A stretch of DNA of 64,000 nt from Novosphingobium sp. FSW06-99 (GCF_001519065.1 NZ_KQ954251.1:124001-188000), one strand, 5' to 3'; shown: positions 37,985 to 49,482, numbered from the stretch's first letter. Made by a program: numbers and translations. Notes: a model not told the origin generated them from the letters alone.

Positions 37985-39442
37985 GTGAGCGCAGCCATTG
38001 TCATCGGGGCCGACCGGTCCGGCGCCCCGGTGCGGATCGATATCGAGGAACTTCTGGCGACCCGCCTGCTGGTGCAGGGCAATTCCGGGTCCGGCAAGTC
38101 GCACCTGTTGCGGCGGTTGCTCGAACAGAGCGCCTGTCTGGTGCAGCAGGTGGTGATCGATCCCGAAGGCGATTTTGTCACGCTGTCCGATCGTTATGGC
38201 CATGTCGTCGTCGATGGCGCGGCCTATGATCCGGCCGAAATCGTGCGCCTGGCCGCGCGCATCCGCACCCATCGCGCCTCGGTCGTGCTGGCGCTCGACG
38301 GGCTCGATCTGGAGGCGCAGATGCGCTGTGCGGCGGTGTTTCTCAACACGCTGTTCGATGCGCCGCGCGACGAATGGTATCCCGCGCTGGTGGTGGTGGA
38401 CGAAGCGCAGATGTTCGCCCCCGCCGCTGCGGGCGATGTCAGCGATGAAGTGCGCCGCCTGTCGCTGGGCGCGATGACCAATCTGATGTGCCGGGGGCGC
38501 AAGCGGGGTCTGGCCGGGGTGATCGCCACGCAGCGGCTGGCCAAGCTGGCCAAGAACGTCGCCGCCGAGGCGTCGAATTTCCTGATGGGGCGCACGTTCC
38601 TCGATATCGACATGGCGCGCGCGGCCGATCTGCTCGGTATGGAGCGGCGCCAGGCCGAAACCATCCGCGATCTTGAACGCGGGCACTTCCTCGGGCTGGG
38701 CCCGGCCATTGCGCGCCGCCCGGTGTCGGTGCGCATTGCCGATGTTGAAACCCGCGCGCGCAACGTGATCCAGGGTCTGATGCCGTTGCCCGACATGGCG
38801 GGCGGGGCGATGGACGATCTGGTGCTGACCGAAACCATCGAACCGGCGCCGCGCCTGATGTTCGAAGAGCCTGCTCCGATTGCCGCCGCCACGCTGATCG
38901 AACAGATATCCGACAGCCAGCCGCTGTCCGAACAAGTCGATCCGCCGGTTGAACCCAGCCTGTTCGCGGCCGAGGAAGATGCCGCCGCAATCGCCGCAAT
39001 CCTGGCCGAAATGGCCGCAGAGCCCGATTGCACGTTTCAGGCCCCGGCGCAGCTCTATCAGGATTTCACGGTGCGCTGCCGGATGGCGCGGATCGCGCCG
39101 GGCACCATCGATCTGCCCGCTTTCCGCCGCCGTTTTGCGATGGCGGTGGCGGGGATACCCGATGACGCGGCGCCCGAATGGCGCCAGGTGGTGGGGCTGG
39201 CGCGCGATGTGCCCGACGATCTGCTGGCACCGTTCCTGGTGCTGGCAGTGGCGGCCAGCGAGGGCGCGGTCTGTCCCGATGACGATCGGCTGGCCACGGT
39301 CTATGGCACGCGCTCGGCGGGGCGCATCCGCCGACTGCTCGAACATCTTGAACGGCAGGGGTTGATCGTGGTGCGCACCGATTATGGCGGGCGGCGGTCG
39401 GTGGGTATTCCGGCGCTCGGGGTGCTGACCCAGCCGGTCTGA
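37985..39442 (+). CDS. HerA/VirB4-like P-loop ATPase
   Basis: DNA-translocase-type ATPase of 485 residues. Walker A is LLVQGNSGSGKSHLLRRLL at about residues 28-46, followed by VVIDPEGDFVTLSDRYG; Walker B is ALVVVDEAQMFAP near 140, and a glutamine/arginine pair in VIATQRLAKLAKN (about 178) fits the HerA/FtsK class. The C-terminal ~110 residues look like a winged helix (GRIRRLLEHLERQGLIVV). GTG 37985 was taken. No NurA-type nuclease or SIR2 gene is adjacent, so a repair or defence role cannot be assigned. Confidence 0.78.
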   Translation: MSAAIVIGADRSGAPVRIDIEELLATRLLVQGNSGSGKSHLLRRLLEQSACLVQQVVIDPEGDFVTLSDRYGHVVVDGAAYDPAEIVRLAARIRTHRASVVLALDGLDLEAQMRCAAVFLNTLFDAPRDEWYPALVVVDEAQMFAPAAAGDVSDEVRRLSLGAMTNLMCRGRKRGLAGVIATQRLAKLAKNVAAEASNFLMGRTFLDIDMARAADLLGMERRQAETIRDLERGHFLGLGPAIARRPVSVRIADVETRARNVIQGLMPLPDMAGGAMDDLVLTETIEPAPRLMFEEPAPIAAATLIEQISDSQPLSEQVDPPVEPSLFAAEEDAAAIAAILAEMAAEPDCTFQAPAQLYQDFTVRCRMARIAPGTIDLPAFRRRFAMAVAGIPDDAAPEWRQVVGLARDVPDDLLAPFLVLAVAASEGAVCPDDDRLATVYGTRSAGRIRRLLEHLERQGLIVVRTDYGGRRSVGIPALGVLTQPV

Positions 39443-39452
39443 ACTATCCTGT

Positions 39453-39484
39453 CGATACGTATGCATTCGGACGATACGTATGCA
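39453..39484. promoter_or_regulatory. Tandem direct repeat upstream of the sugar transporter
   Basis: CGATACGTATGCA occurs at 39453-39465 and again at 39472-39484, 19 bases apart (about two helical turns); each holds the palindrome ATACGTAT and continues with a similar T/ATYGGA tail. It lies about 75 bases before the MFS start, next to a TTGGAC (39486-39491) that could be a -35 box, so it is a candidate operator for a transcription factor. Confidence 0.6.
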
Positions 39485-39559
39485 ATTGGACAATGTGTGA
39501 ACGCTTCCGCATGCAGGGGCAGGACCGGCAAAGACCGACCATAATTCGAGAGGAACCCG

Positions 39560-40861
39560 ATGGCACTTGCCCCCGCTGCAACCAGCACTGCATCGCCCGA
39601 CCACGACGGCGGGCATATCGATGCGCCCGAGTTGCGGGTGTTCGTGATCGCGCTGTTCTTCATCTTTGGCGGGATCACCTCGCTCAACGACGTGATCATT
39701 CCCAAGCTGAAAGAGCTGTTCACGCTCAATTATACACAGGCGATGCTGGTGCAGACGGCGTTCTTTGCCGCCTATGCGATCATCGGCATTCCCGGTGCGG
39801 CGATTGTCAAGCGGGTCGGCTATATGCGGGGCGCGGCGATCGGGCTGTTGACGATGATGGCCGGGTGCATCCTGTTCATCCCGGCCTCGGCCAGCGCGAC
39901 TTTCGGGTTGTTTCTGGCCGCGCTGTTCGTGCTGGCAAGCGGGGTGACGATCGTGCAGGTCGTTGCCAACCCGCTGATCTCGCTGCTCGGTCCCGCGCGC
40001 ACTGCGGGCAGCCGGCTGACGTTTGCACAGGCGTTCAATTCGCTGGGCACGACGATCTTTCCTATCGCCGGATCGATCCTGATGCTGGGCAAGCTGGCCA
40101 AGGAAAAGGCCAGCGACCTGTCGGGTGCCGCGCTCGATGCCTATCGCGTGGCGGCGACGCAGGCGGTGGTTCATTCCTATCTGGGCATTGCACTGGCGCT
40201 GGCGGTGGTGGCCGCGGTGGTGTTTGCCAACCGCAACCGCCTGCACGGCGAACACCACGACCACAGTTCGGTGCTCAAGAGCTTTGACCTGCTGTTGCGC
40301 CCGCGATTCGGATTCGGCGCGCTGTGCATCTTTCTCTATGTCGGCGCCGAAGTCTCGATCGGCTCGCTGATCGTCAACTACATGCGCCAGCCGCATGTGC
40401 TGGGGCTCGACGAACTGGCGGCGGGCGCGCTTATTCCGCTTTACTGGTTTGGCGCGCTGGTTGGCCGGTTTATGGGATCGGCAGTGATGCGGCTGGTCGA
40501 TCCGGCCAAAGTGCTGGTGTTCAACGCGATCGGCGCGCTGGCGTTGATCGCGATCACCACACTGACCACCGGGCATCTGGCGGCGGGCAGCCTGCTGGCG
40601 ATCGGCCTGTTCAATTCGATCATGTTCCCGACCATTTTCACGCTGGCCTGCGATGGCCTTGACGAACGCGCGGCGGATGGGTCGGGGGTAATCTGTGTGG
40701 CGATTGTCGGTGGTGCGGTGATCCCGCCTTTGACCGGGGGCCTGGCCGACCTGACCGGCAGCCTGGAACTGGCGCTGCTGTTGCCGGCGCTGTGCTATGC
40801 GGTGATAGCCGGGTTCGGCTGGTTTGCGCGGACGCATCCGGCCACGCGCCAGACGGTGTAA
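39560..40861 (+). CDS. Sugar MFS transporter (FucP/GluP type)
   Basis: Twelve-helix major facilitator, 433 residues, probably proton-coupled uptake of glucose, galactose or fucose. Family-like features: FFIFGGITSLNDVIIPKLK in helix 1, VANPLISLLG near 138, LTFAQAFNSLGTT near 155 and FNSIMFPTIFTLACDGL near 355. A short His/Asp-containing N-terminal tail precedes helix 1. Which sugar cannot be told; no sugar-catabolic gene is adjacent. The tandem repeat upstream suggests specific regulation. Confidence 0.9.
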   Translation: MALAPAATSTASPDHDGGHIDAPELRVFVIALFFIFGGITSLNDVIIPKLKELFTLNYTQAMLVQTAFFAAYAIIGIPGAAIVKRVGYMRGAAIGLLTMMAGCILFIPASASATFGLFLAALFVLASGVTIVQVVANPLISLLGPARTAGSRLTFAQAFNSLGTTIFPIAGSILMLGKLAKEKASDLSGAALDAYRVAATQAVVHSYLGIALALAVVAAVVFANRNRLHGEHHDHSSVLKSFDLLLRPRFGFGALCIFLYVGAEVSIGSLIVNYMRQPHVLGLDELAAGALIPLYWFGALVGRFMGSAVMRLVDPAKVLVFNAIGALALIAITTLTTGHLAAGSLLAIGLFNSIMFPTIFTLACDGLDERAADGSGVICVAIVGGAVIPPLTGGLADLTGSLELALLLPALCYAVIAGFGWFARTHPATRQTV

Positions 40862-40920
40862 ATGCTGCGACAGGGCGCGCCTGCGTTGACATACGCACGC
40901 GCTCTGGCCACAGTCCCGCG

Positions 40921-41373
40921 ATGCTTTCGCAAAAAACGCGTTATACCATCCGTGCCTTGCAACACCTTGCCGACCGGTTCGGGCAGGGCCCGGTGCGGCT
41001 CGATGCCATTGCCGAGGCGCAGAACATCCCGCGCAAGTTTCTGACCGTGATCCTTTCGGAAATGGCGCGCGAAGGGGTGGTGGTTTCGCAACGCGGGCGC
41101 GACGGCGGGTACGAACTGGCATTGCCGCCAGTGGACATCCGTTATGGCGATATCATCCGCCTGTCGCGCGGCAGCCTGGCACTGGTGCCCTGCGCGGCGC
41201 GCAATGCCTATGAGACATGTGCCAATTGCCTGCCCGAAGCGGAATGCCGGTTGCGCGGGTTGATGCTGAAATTGCGCGATGAATCCGCCGCCATCCTCGA
41301 TCGGCTGACGCTTGCCGATCATATCGAGGTAGAGCCTCCGTTTGCGCTGGCCGAAGGCGCTGCGCACCCCTGA
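40921..41373 (+). CDS. Rrf2 family transcriptional regulator
   Basis: DNA-binding regulator of 150 residues. The winged helix (MLSQKTRYTIRALQHLA ... IPRKFLTVILSEMAREGVV) is characteristic, and four cysteines near 100-116 (CAARNAYETCANC...C) could bind an Fe-S cluster, as in IscR, NsrR or RsrR, although the spacing is not that of IscR. ATG 40921 starts the family-like region, although the frame is open further upstream in the transporter gene. It begins 59 bases after the transporter and may share its transcript. Signal and targets are unknown. Confidence 0.88.
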   Translation: MLSQKTRYTIRALQHLADRFGQGPVRLDAIAEAQNIPRKFLTVILSEMAREGVVVSQRGRDGGYELALPPVDIRYGDIIRLSRGSLALVPCAARNAYETCANCLPEAECRLRGLMLKLRDESAAILDRLTLADHIEVEPPFALAEGAAHP

Positions 41374-41437
41374 TCGAAATGGTCGCAGGATCGAGAACGC
41401 GCTTGGCGACAGCGGGGTCGCTGGTTATACGGGCGCC

Positions 41438-42244
41438 ATGACGCTTAAAGCCCTTGGCCGCTCTCGCTTGCGCCTTCCGATCCTTGCCCTCTCCGCTTTG
41501 TCGATCGGCCTTGCCGGTTGCGGGGGCGGCAACAAGCCGAACAAGGACGTCGCTTATGTGGCGCGCGATGTCGACACGCTGTATATTGCCGCGCGTCAAC
41601 GGCTCGATCAGGGCGAAGCCAAGCAGGCCGCCGCGCTGTTTGACGAAGTCGAGCGCCAGCATCCCTATTCGCCGTGGGCTCGCCGCGCCCAGTTGATGAG
41701 CGCGTTCAGCTATTACGTGGCGCGCGACTATGCCAAATCGGTCCAGGCGGCGCAGCGCTTTTTGTCGGTACACCCCGGCAACAAGGATGCGCCGTACGCC
41801 TATTACCTGGTCGCCTTGTGCTATTATGAACAGATCAGCGATGTGCGCCGTGACCAGAAGGACACGCGCCAGGCGCTCGATGCGCTGACCGAAGTGATCC
41901 GTCGCTATCCCAGCACGACGTATGCCACCGATGCCAAGCTGAAGATCGACCTTGTCAACGACCACCTTGCGGGCAAGGAAATGGAAGTTGGCCGGTTCTA
42001 TGAACACAGCGGCAAGTGGCTGGCCGGGACGATCCGTTTCCGCACCGTGATCGACAAGTATCAAACCACCAGCCATGTGCCCGAGGCGCTGTATCGTCTG
42101 GTTGAAAGCTATCTCGCGCTGGGCATCCCGGCCGAAGCGCAAAAGTCGGCGGCCGTGCTTGGTGCCAACTATCCGGGCAGCGAATGGTATCAGCGCGCCT
42201 ATAAGCTGATGAACGCCAAGGCGCCGGGCACCAAGGCGATCTAA
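41438..42244 (+). CDS. bamD: Outer membrane protein assembly factor BamD
   Basis: Lipoprotein of the BAM complex that inserts beta-barrel proteins into the outer membrane. The lipobox is LSIGLAGC (Cys near residue 28), followed by five TPR-like repeats (for example RLDQGEAKQAAALFDEVERQ, YAKSVQAAQRFLSVHPGNK). The 268 residues match BamD. ATG 41438 gives a proper signal peptide. In alphaproteobacteria bamD is usually next to recN; here two genes on the other strand lie between them. Confidence 0.95.
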   Translation: MTLKALGRSRLRLPILALSALSIGLAGCGGGNKPNKDVAYVARDVDTLYIAARQRLDQGEAKQAAALFDEVERQHPYSPWARRAQLMSAFSYYVARDYAKSVQAAQRFLSVHPGNKDAPYAYYLVALCYYEQISDVRRDQKDTRQALDALTEVIRRYPSTTYATDAKLKIDLVNDHLAGKEMEVGRFYEHSGKWLAGTIRFRTVIDKYQTTSHVPEALYRLVESYLALGIPAEAQKSAAVLGANYPGSEWYQRAYKLMNAKAPGTKAI

Positions 42245-42255
42245 ACGACAGCGCG

Positions 42256-42300
42256 GCGCGGATCGGCCGTGGTTGGCGATCCGCGCGCGTGTTTCGTTTT
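42256..42300. terminator. Probable terminator after bamD
   Basis: GCGCGGATCG (42256-42265) pairs with CGATCCGCGC (42277-42286); the plus strand continues GCGTGTTTCGTTTT. It sits between convergent bamD and the glycosyltransferase. Confidence 0.65.
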
Positions 42301-43369
42301 ACGCTGGTTCCAATTGCCGGGCCTTGCGCCGTGCAAAGGCTTCGCTGATCGCGCCGATGAACTGGTCGGTGGCGTTGTCCCAGGAATAGCTGGCGCCATA
42401 GACCGCCGCACCCAGCCGGTCGCAGCGCAAGGCGCGCGCAATCGCCAGCGACAGATCATGATCGAGCGCGCCCACCGTCATCGGCAGCGCGTCGTGCGCC
42501 CCGCGCCCGTGCGGCCCGATGATATCGATGGGCCCCGGCACCGGATAGGCTGCCACTGGCACGCCGCAGGCCAGCGCCTCGATCATCACCAGCCCGAACG
42601 TGTCGGTGCGGCTGGGAAACACGAACACATCCGCCGCGCCATAGGTGCTGGCCAGTGTCTCGCCCGACAGCGCGCCAGTGAACACCACCTCGGGATAGCG
42701 CGCGCGCAAAGTGGCTAGATCGGGTCCGTCGCCCACCACCACTTTGGTGCCCGGCACCGGCGCATCGAGAAACGCGGCCAGGTTCTTTTCCACCGCGACG
42801 CGCCCGACATTGATCATGATCGGGCGGGGCAGGTCGCGCAATGCGGGATGTGCGGCATGGCCGGGGTGAAACAGCGTGTTGTCGATCCCGCGCGACCACA
42901 GCCGGGTGTGGGCCATGCCGTGTTCGGCCAGTTCCGCCGCCAGGGTCGGGGTCGATACCAGCACTGCCTCGCTGGCGTTGTGGAAACGGCGCATCAGCGG
43001 CCAGAAATGCGACGGGGACAGCCCGGTGCGCACGGCGGCATAGTCGGGAAAACGGGTGTGAAAGGCGCTGGTGAACGGCACACCGTTGTCCTTGCACCAG
43101 CCGCGCGCGCTCCATCCGATCGGGCCTTCGGTCGCGATGTGGACGATATCGGGCTGAAACGCGCGCAACGTGCGGCGCGTGCCGAACCGGGGCGCCATGG
43201 CCAGCCGGATCTCGCTGTAACCGGGCAGGGCAAACGTGAAAAACTGCGACGGAGTCACCAGTTCGACTTCGTGCCCGCGCCGGGTCAGCCGGTCGACCGT
43301 GGTCGACAGCGTGCGCACCACGCCGTTGACTTGCGGGTGCCACGCATCGGTGCAGATCGCCAGCCTCAT
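42299..43369 (-). CDS. GT4 glycosyltransferase, Agt-like candidate
   Basis: Family 4 glycosyltransferase (356 residues). N-terminal TDAWHPQVNGVVRTLSTTV and HIATEGPIGW; C-terminal nucleotide-sugar site VNVGRVAVEKNL-like (here INVGRVAVEKNLAAF), then VFPSRTDTFGLVMIEALACG with the GT4 E-x7-E region. This subgroup contains SqdX/MgtA-type enzymes that glycosylate lipids. Its ATG overlaps the stop of the metallophosphoesterase gene by 4 bases. In marine and rhizobial bacteria such a pair (plcP-agt) makes glycolipids from phospholipids under phosphate stress; that role here is an inference from gene pairing and similarity. Confidence 0.82.
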   Translation of the reverse strand: MRLAICTDAWHPQVNGVVRTLSTTVDRLTRRGHEVELVTPSQFFTFALPGYSEIRLAMAPRFGTRRTLRAFQPDIVHIATEGPIGWSARGWCKDNGVPFTSAFHTRFPDYAAVRTGLSPSHFWPLMRRFHNASEAVLVSTPTLAAELAEHGMAHTRLWSRGIDNTLFHPGHAAHPALRDLPRPIMINVGRVAVEKNLAAFLDAPVPGTKVVVGDGPDLATLRARYPEVVFTGALSGETLASTYGAADVFVFPSRTDTFGLVMIEALACGVPVAAYPVPGPIDIIGPHGRGAHDALPMTVGALDHDLSLAIARALRCDRLGAAVYGASYSWDNATDQFIGAISEAFARRKARQLEPA

Positions 43370-44280
43370 GCCGGGGCCTTGGCGCGTGCGGTCTTGTCGG
43401 AGGCGGCGGCATTGGCTGCCGCGGCCCGTGCGGTTTCGGCGGCCCAGTCGACAATGCTGATCGCGCCGACGGCATCTTCGATCAGCGCGGTGCAGCTTTC
43501 GACCCAGTCGCCGTCGTTGTAATACGTCACATCGCCGATCTGGCGGATTTCGGCGCAATGGATATGGCCGCAGACCACGCCATCGACGCCCATGTCGCGC
43601 GCGGCATGCGCCACCGCTTCCTCGAAGTCGCAGATGAACTGCACCGCGTTCTTGACGCGCTTTTTCATGTACGACGACAACGACCAGTACGGCAGGCGGA
43701 ACTGGCGGCGCACCATGTTGACCCAGCGATTGGTCTTGAGCAAAATTTCGTAGGCCTGATCGCCCAGAAACGCCAGCCAGCGGGCATAGAGCACCACCCC
43801 GTCAAACCCGTCGCCGTGGGTGACCAGCAGGCGGCGGCCATCGGCGGTTTCGTGGATCGCGTCGAGCGCCAGTTCGACCCCGCCAAAGCTCATCCCGGCA
43901 TAGGGCCGCAGCATTTCGTCATGGTTGCCCGCGATCAGCACCACGCGGGTGCCGCGATGCGCCATCTTGAGAATGCGGCGCACCACTTCATTGTGCGCAT
44001 CGGGCCAGTACCAGCCGCGCGACAGGCGCCAGCCATCGACGATATCGCCCACCAGATACAGCGTTTCGCATTCGATCGAGGCAAGAAAGTCGAGCAGCAT
44101 CGCGGCATTGCAACCGCGCGTGCCAAGATGAAGATCGGAAATCCACACCGTGCGCACTTTGCGCTTGGGGCGAAAGCCGCGTGGCTCGGGCAGATCAAGC
44201 CAGGCCGGGATCGAAGTCGCAAGGTCCATGGCCGAAGGAAGACTGTGCCTGGAGCCCTTCTGAAGCGCGCGCTGTGCCAT
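43366..44280 (-). CDS. Metallophosphoesterase, PlcP/LpxH family
   Basis: Calcineurin-like two-metal phosphoesterase of 304 residues. Metal motifs: DLHLGTRGC (Asp49, His51), LVGDIVDGW (Asp79), GNHDE (Asn119, His120), HGDGFD and CGHIH. Databases often label this group UDP-2,3-diacylglucosamine diphosphatase; the GWYWPDAHNEVV and YWSLSSYMKKRVKNAV segments are rather those of PlcP, which hydrolyses phosphatidylcholine or -ethanolamine to diacylglycerol. The overlapping glycosyltransferase favours the PlcP reading. ATG 44280 (AAGGG upstream) was chosen over 44352. The C-terminus is Ala-rich. Confidence 0.82.
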   Translation of the reverse strand: MAQRALQKGSRHSLPSAMDLATSIPAWLDLPEPRGFRPKRKVRTVWISDLHLGTRGCNAAMLLDFLASIECETLYLVGDIVDGWRLSRGWYWPDAHNEVVRRILKMAHRGTRVVLIAGNHDEMLRPYAGMSFGGVELALDAIHETADGRRLLVTHGDGFDGVVLYARWLAFLGDQAYEILLKTNRWVNMVRRQFRLPYWSLSSYMKKRVKNAVQFICDFEEAVAHAARDMGVDGVVCGHIHCAEIRQIGDVTYYNDGDWVESCTALIEDAVGAISIVDWAAETARAAAANAAASDKTARAKAPA

Positions 44281-44321
44281 CGGCGTCCCTTTGTGTGGTT
44301 TGTCGGGGTTGCATCGAATCA

Positions 44322-44364
44322 TTGTCACAATCACGTTTCGTTCACATGGCACTGTGTCACATGG
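44322..44364. promoter_or_regulatory. TCAC-rich spacer between the PlcP-like gene and recN
   Basis: Four TCAC motifs lie at 44325, 44331, 44342 and 44357; TCACATGG is present twice (44342-44349 and 44357-44364). The pair at 44331/44342 has the 11-base period of Pho-box half-sites, but only about 4 of 7 bases match each half, so PhoB binding is only a hypothesis. Confidence 0.3.
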
Positions 44365-44442
44365 TTGAAATACGCGGACGGGCCCGCTGTGGCCCCCAAG
44401 AGTTGGTGACGCCGGGGCCTGCCCGCGATATGGAACCCGACG

Positions 44443-46107
44443 ATGCTCACCGCGCTAGCTATCCGTAATGTTGTGCTGATCGAGGCGCTTGATCTGGCGT
44501 TTCACGCCGGGCTGGGCGTGCTGACCGGTGAAACCGGGGCGGGCAAGTCGATCCTGCTTGATTCGCTGGGGCTGGTGCTGGGCGATCGTGCCGATACCGG
44601 GCTGGTGCGTGCGGGCACCGATCAGGCCAGCGTGACCGCGACATTCGAATTCGATTCGCTGCCCGAGACCATTCGCGCACTGTTGTCCGGGGCTGAAATC
44701 GATGTCGAACCGGGCGAGCCCTTGATCATCAAGCGCCGCCTGCGTGCCGATGGCGGCAGCCGCGCGTTTATCAACGATCAGCCGGTCGGGGTTGCGCTGT
44801 TGCGCGATCTGTCGCGTTCGCTGGTCGAATTGCACGGGCAGCATGACGATCGCGGTCTGGTCAACGCACGCGGCCATCGCGCCCTGCTCGATCGCTATGC
44901 CCATGCCGATGTCGGCGCGGTGACCGAGGCGTGGCAACGCTGGAGCCGTGCCGGGCGCGATCTGGCCGAGGCGCGCGCGCGGGTTGCCGCCGCGCGCAAC
45001 GATGAAGACCTGCTGAGCGGCTGGCTGGCCGAACTGGCCGCGCTGGCCCCGCTGGTGGGTGAAGAGGCTGAACTGGCCGAACAGCGCGCGGCGATGCAAA
45101 AGGGCGAGCGCCTGTCGGGCGATCTGGCCGCGCTGCAGAACCTTTGGGAAGGGTCGGATTCGGCGCTGGCGGTGCTGCGCAGCGCGGCGCGGCGGCTCGA
45201 CCGGATTGCCGCCGAACACCCGCTGCTGGGCGAAGCGCTGGCCTCGCTCGACCGCGCGGTGATCGAGGCGGGAGAGGCCGAAGACCGTATTGCCGCCGCG
45301 ATCGATGCGCTGGCGCATGATCCGAACTTGCTTGACCGGATCGAGACGCGATTGTTCGAACTGCGCGCGGCCGCGCGCAAGCATGGTTGCACCGCCGACG
45401 ATTTGCCGCACAAGCTGGCCGAGATGCGCGCGCAGCTTGAAGCGATCGAAAGCGGCGATGCGCAACTGGCCGCGCTCGAACGCATCGAGCAGGAAGCCGG
45501 GCTCGATTTTCAGGCCAAGGCCGAGGCGCTGTCGGTGGTCCGGGCCGAAGCGGCGCGGCGGCTCGACGTTGCCGTGGCGGCCGAACTGGCCCCGCTGAAA
45601 CTTGATTCCGCGCGGTTTCGCACCGCGGTGGTGCGCCTGCCCGAAGATCGCTGGGGCCCGCAGGGGGTCGATGCGGTCGAATTCCTGATCGCGACCAACC
45701 CCGGCGCGCCGTTTGCGCCGCTGGGCAAGATCGCCTCGGGCGGCGAACTGTCGCGGTTTATCCTGGCGCTCAAGGTGGCACTGGCTGAACAGGGCGGCGC
45801 CGCAACGGTGATTTTCGACGAGATCGATCGCGGGGTTGGCGGCGCGGTGGCCAGCGCGATCGGCGAGCGGCTGGCACGGCTGGCGCACGGCGGGCAATTG
45901 CTGGCGGTAACGCACAGTCCGCAAGTCGCGGCGCGCGGCGCGATGCATTACCTGATCGCCAAATCGAGCGAAGGCACGGTGACGCGCACCTCGGTCATGC
46001 TGCTCGACACGGCGGGACGCCAGGAAGAGATTGCGCGCATGTTGTCGGGCGCGGAAATCACCCCCGAAGCGCGTGCGCAGGCCGACCGCTTGCTCGAACA
46101 GGCCTGA
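44443..46107 (+). CDS. recN: DNA repair protein RecN
   Basis: SMC-like ATPase for double-strand break repair, 554 residues. Walker A is LTGETGAGKSILLDSLG at about residues 27-43; the central half is coiled coil (Ala/Glu/Leu-rich, about 170-370); the C-terminal half has KIASGGELSRFILALKVAL (ABC signature), IFDEIDRGVGG (Walker B) and VTHSPQVAARG. ATG 44443. It is followed closely by a GNAT gene and ligA on the same strand, a repair-related run. Confidence 0.96.
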   Translation: MLTALAIRNVVLIEALDLAFHAGLGVLTGETGAGKSILLDSLGLVLGDRADTGLVRAGTDQASVTATFEFDSLPETIRALLSGAEIDVEPGEPLIIKRRLRADGGSRAFINDQPVGVALLRDLSRSLVELHGQHDDRGLVNARGHRALLDRYAHADVGAVTEAWQRWSRAGRDLAEARARVAAARNDEDLLSGWLAELAALAPLVGEEAELAEQRAAMQKGERLSGDLAALQNLWEGSDSALAVLRSAARRLDRIAAEHPLLGEALASLDRAVIEAGEAEDRIAAAIDALAHDPNLLDRIETRLFELRAAARKHGCTADDLPHKLAEMRAQLEAIESGDAQLAALERIEQEAGLDFQAKAEALSVVRAEAARRLDVAVAAELAPLKLDSARFRTAVVRLPEDRWGPQGVDAVEFLIATNPGAPFAPLGKIASGGELSRFILALKVALAEQGGAATVIFDEIDRGVGGAVASAIGERLARLAHGGQLLAVTHSPQVAARGAMHYLIAKSSEGTVTRTSVMLLDTAGRQEEIARMLSGAEITPEARAQADRLLEQA

Positions 46108-46110
46108 CCG

Positions 46111-48845
<2,735 letters not shown>

Positions 48846-48852
48846 GACGATC

Positions 48853-49482
48853 ATGGCATGGCATACCTGGTGGCTGTTTGCGGCCACCGTCTTCTTCATT
48901 TCGGCATCGCCCGGCCCCAACATGCTCCACGTCATGACGCGCAGCATCGAACATGGCCTGGCGCCGACGATCTGGGCGATGCTGGGCTGTTTTTCGGCCG
49001 TGGTCTGCCTCTTGGCGGCTTCGGCGGCGGGGCTGACCGCGCTGTTGGTGGCGATCCCGGCAGCCTTTGCGGTGCTGAAACTGGCGGGCGCGGCCTATCT
49101 GATCTGGCTGGGGTACAAGGCGTGGATTGCTCCGGTGGCGGACCACGATGATGGCGATGCGGTGGTGGCCGGGCCGGGGCCTTCGCGCTGGCGGCTGTTT
49201 CGCAATGCCTTTTCGGTCAGCATCAGCAATCCCAAGGCGCTGGTGTTTGCCGCCGCGTTCCTGCCGCTGTTTCTCGATCCCACGCGGCCGCAGATCGGCC
49301 AGTTCGCGGTGATGATCGCCACGTTCGGCGTGATCGAATTCTCGTGGTATTTCACGTATGCGCTGGGTGGGCGCGGGCTGGCGGGGTGGTTGCGCAGCCC
49401 GGCGCGGCGGCGGCTGTTCAACCGGGTGACCGGCGGCGTGTTTGTGGTGTTCGGGCTGGCGATCGCCGGAACGCGGGCGTGA
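48853..49482 (+). CDS. LysE/RhtB family exporter
   Basis: Membrane exporter of amino acids or related compounds (209 residues). Six hydrophobic segments and the family pattern SASPGPNMLHVMTRSIEHG near the N-terminus plus FSVSISNPKALVFAAAFLP near 115. ATG 48853 follows TAGGACG. It starts 7 bases after ligA. Its stop overlaps the start of the CinA-domain gene. Substrate unknown. Confidence 0.88.
   Translation: MAWHTWWLFAATVFFISASPGPNMLHVMTRSIEHGLAPTIWAMLGCFSAVVCLLAASAAGLTALLVAIPAAFAVLKLAGAAYLIWLGYKAWIAPVADHDDGDAVVAGPGPSRWRLFRNAFSVSISNPKALVFAAAFLPLFLDPTRPQIGQFAVMIATFGVIEFSWYFTYALGGRGLAGWLRSPARRRLFNRVTGGVFVVFGLAIAGTRA

Noticed and set aside
37985..39442. HerA-like ATPase as part of an anti-phage defence system.
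   Set aside because: No NurA, SIR2, DUF4297 or other effector gene is adjacent; the neighbours are topA and a sugar transporter.
36215..41122. A 1635-codon open frame on the minus strand opposite topA, the HerA-like ATPase and the MFS transporter.
   Set aside because: It lies antisense to several clear genes and is rich in Arg, His, Gln and Gly without any domain. Such frames arise from GC-biased third codon positions.
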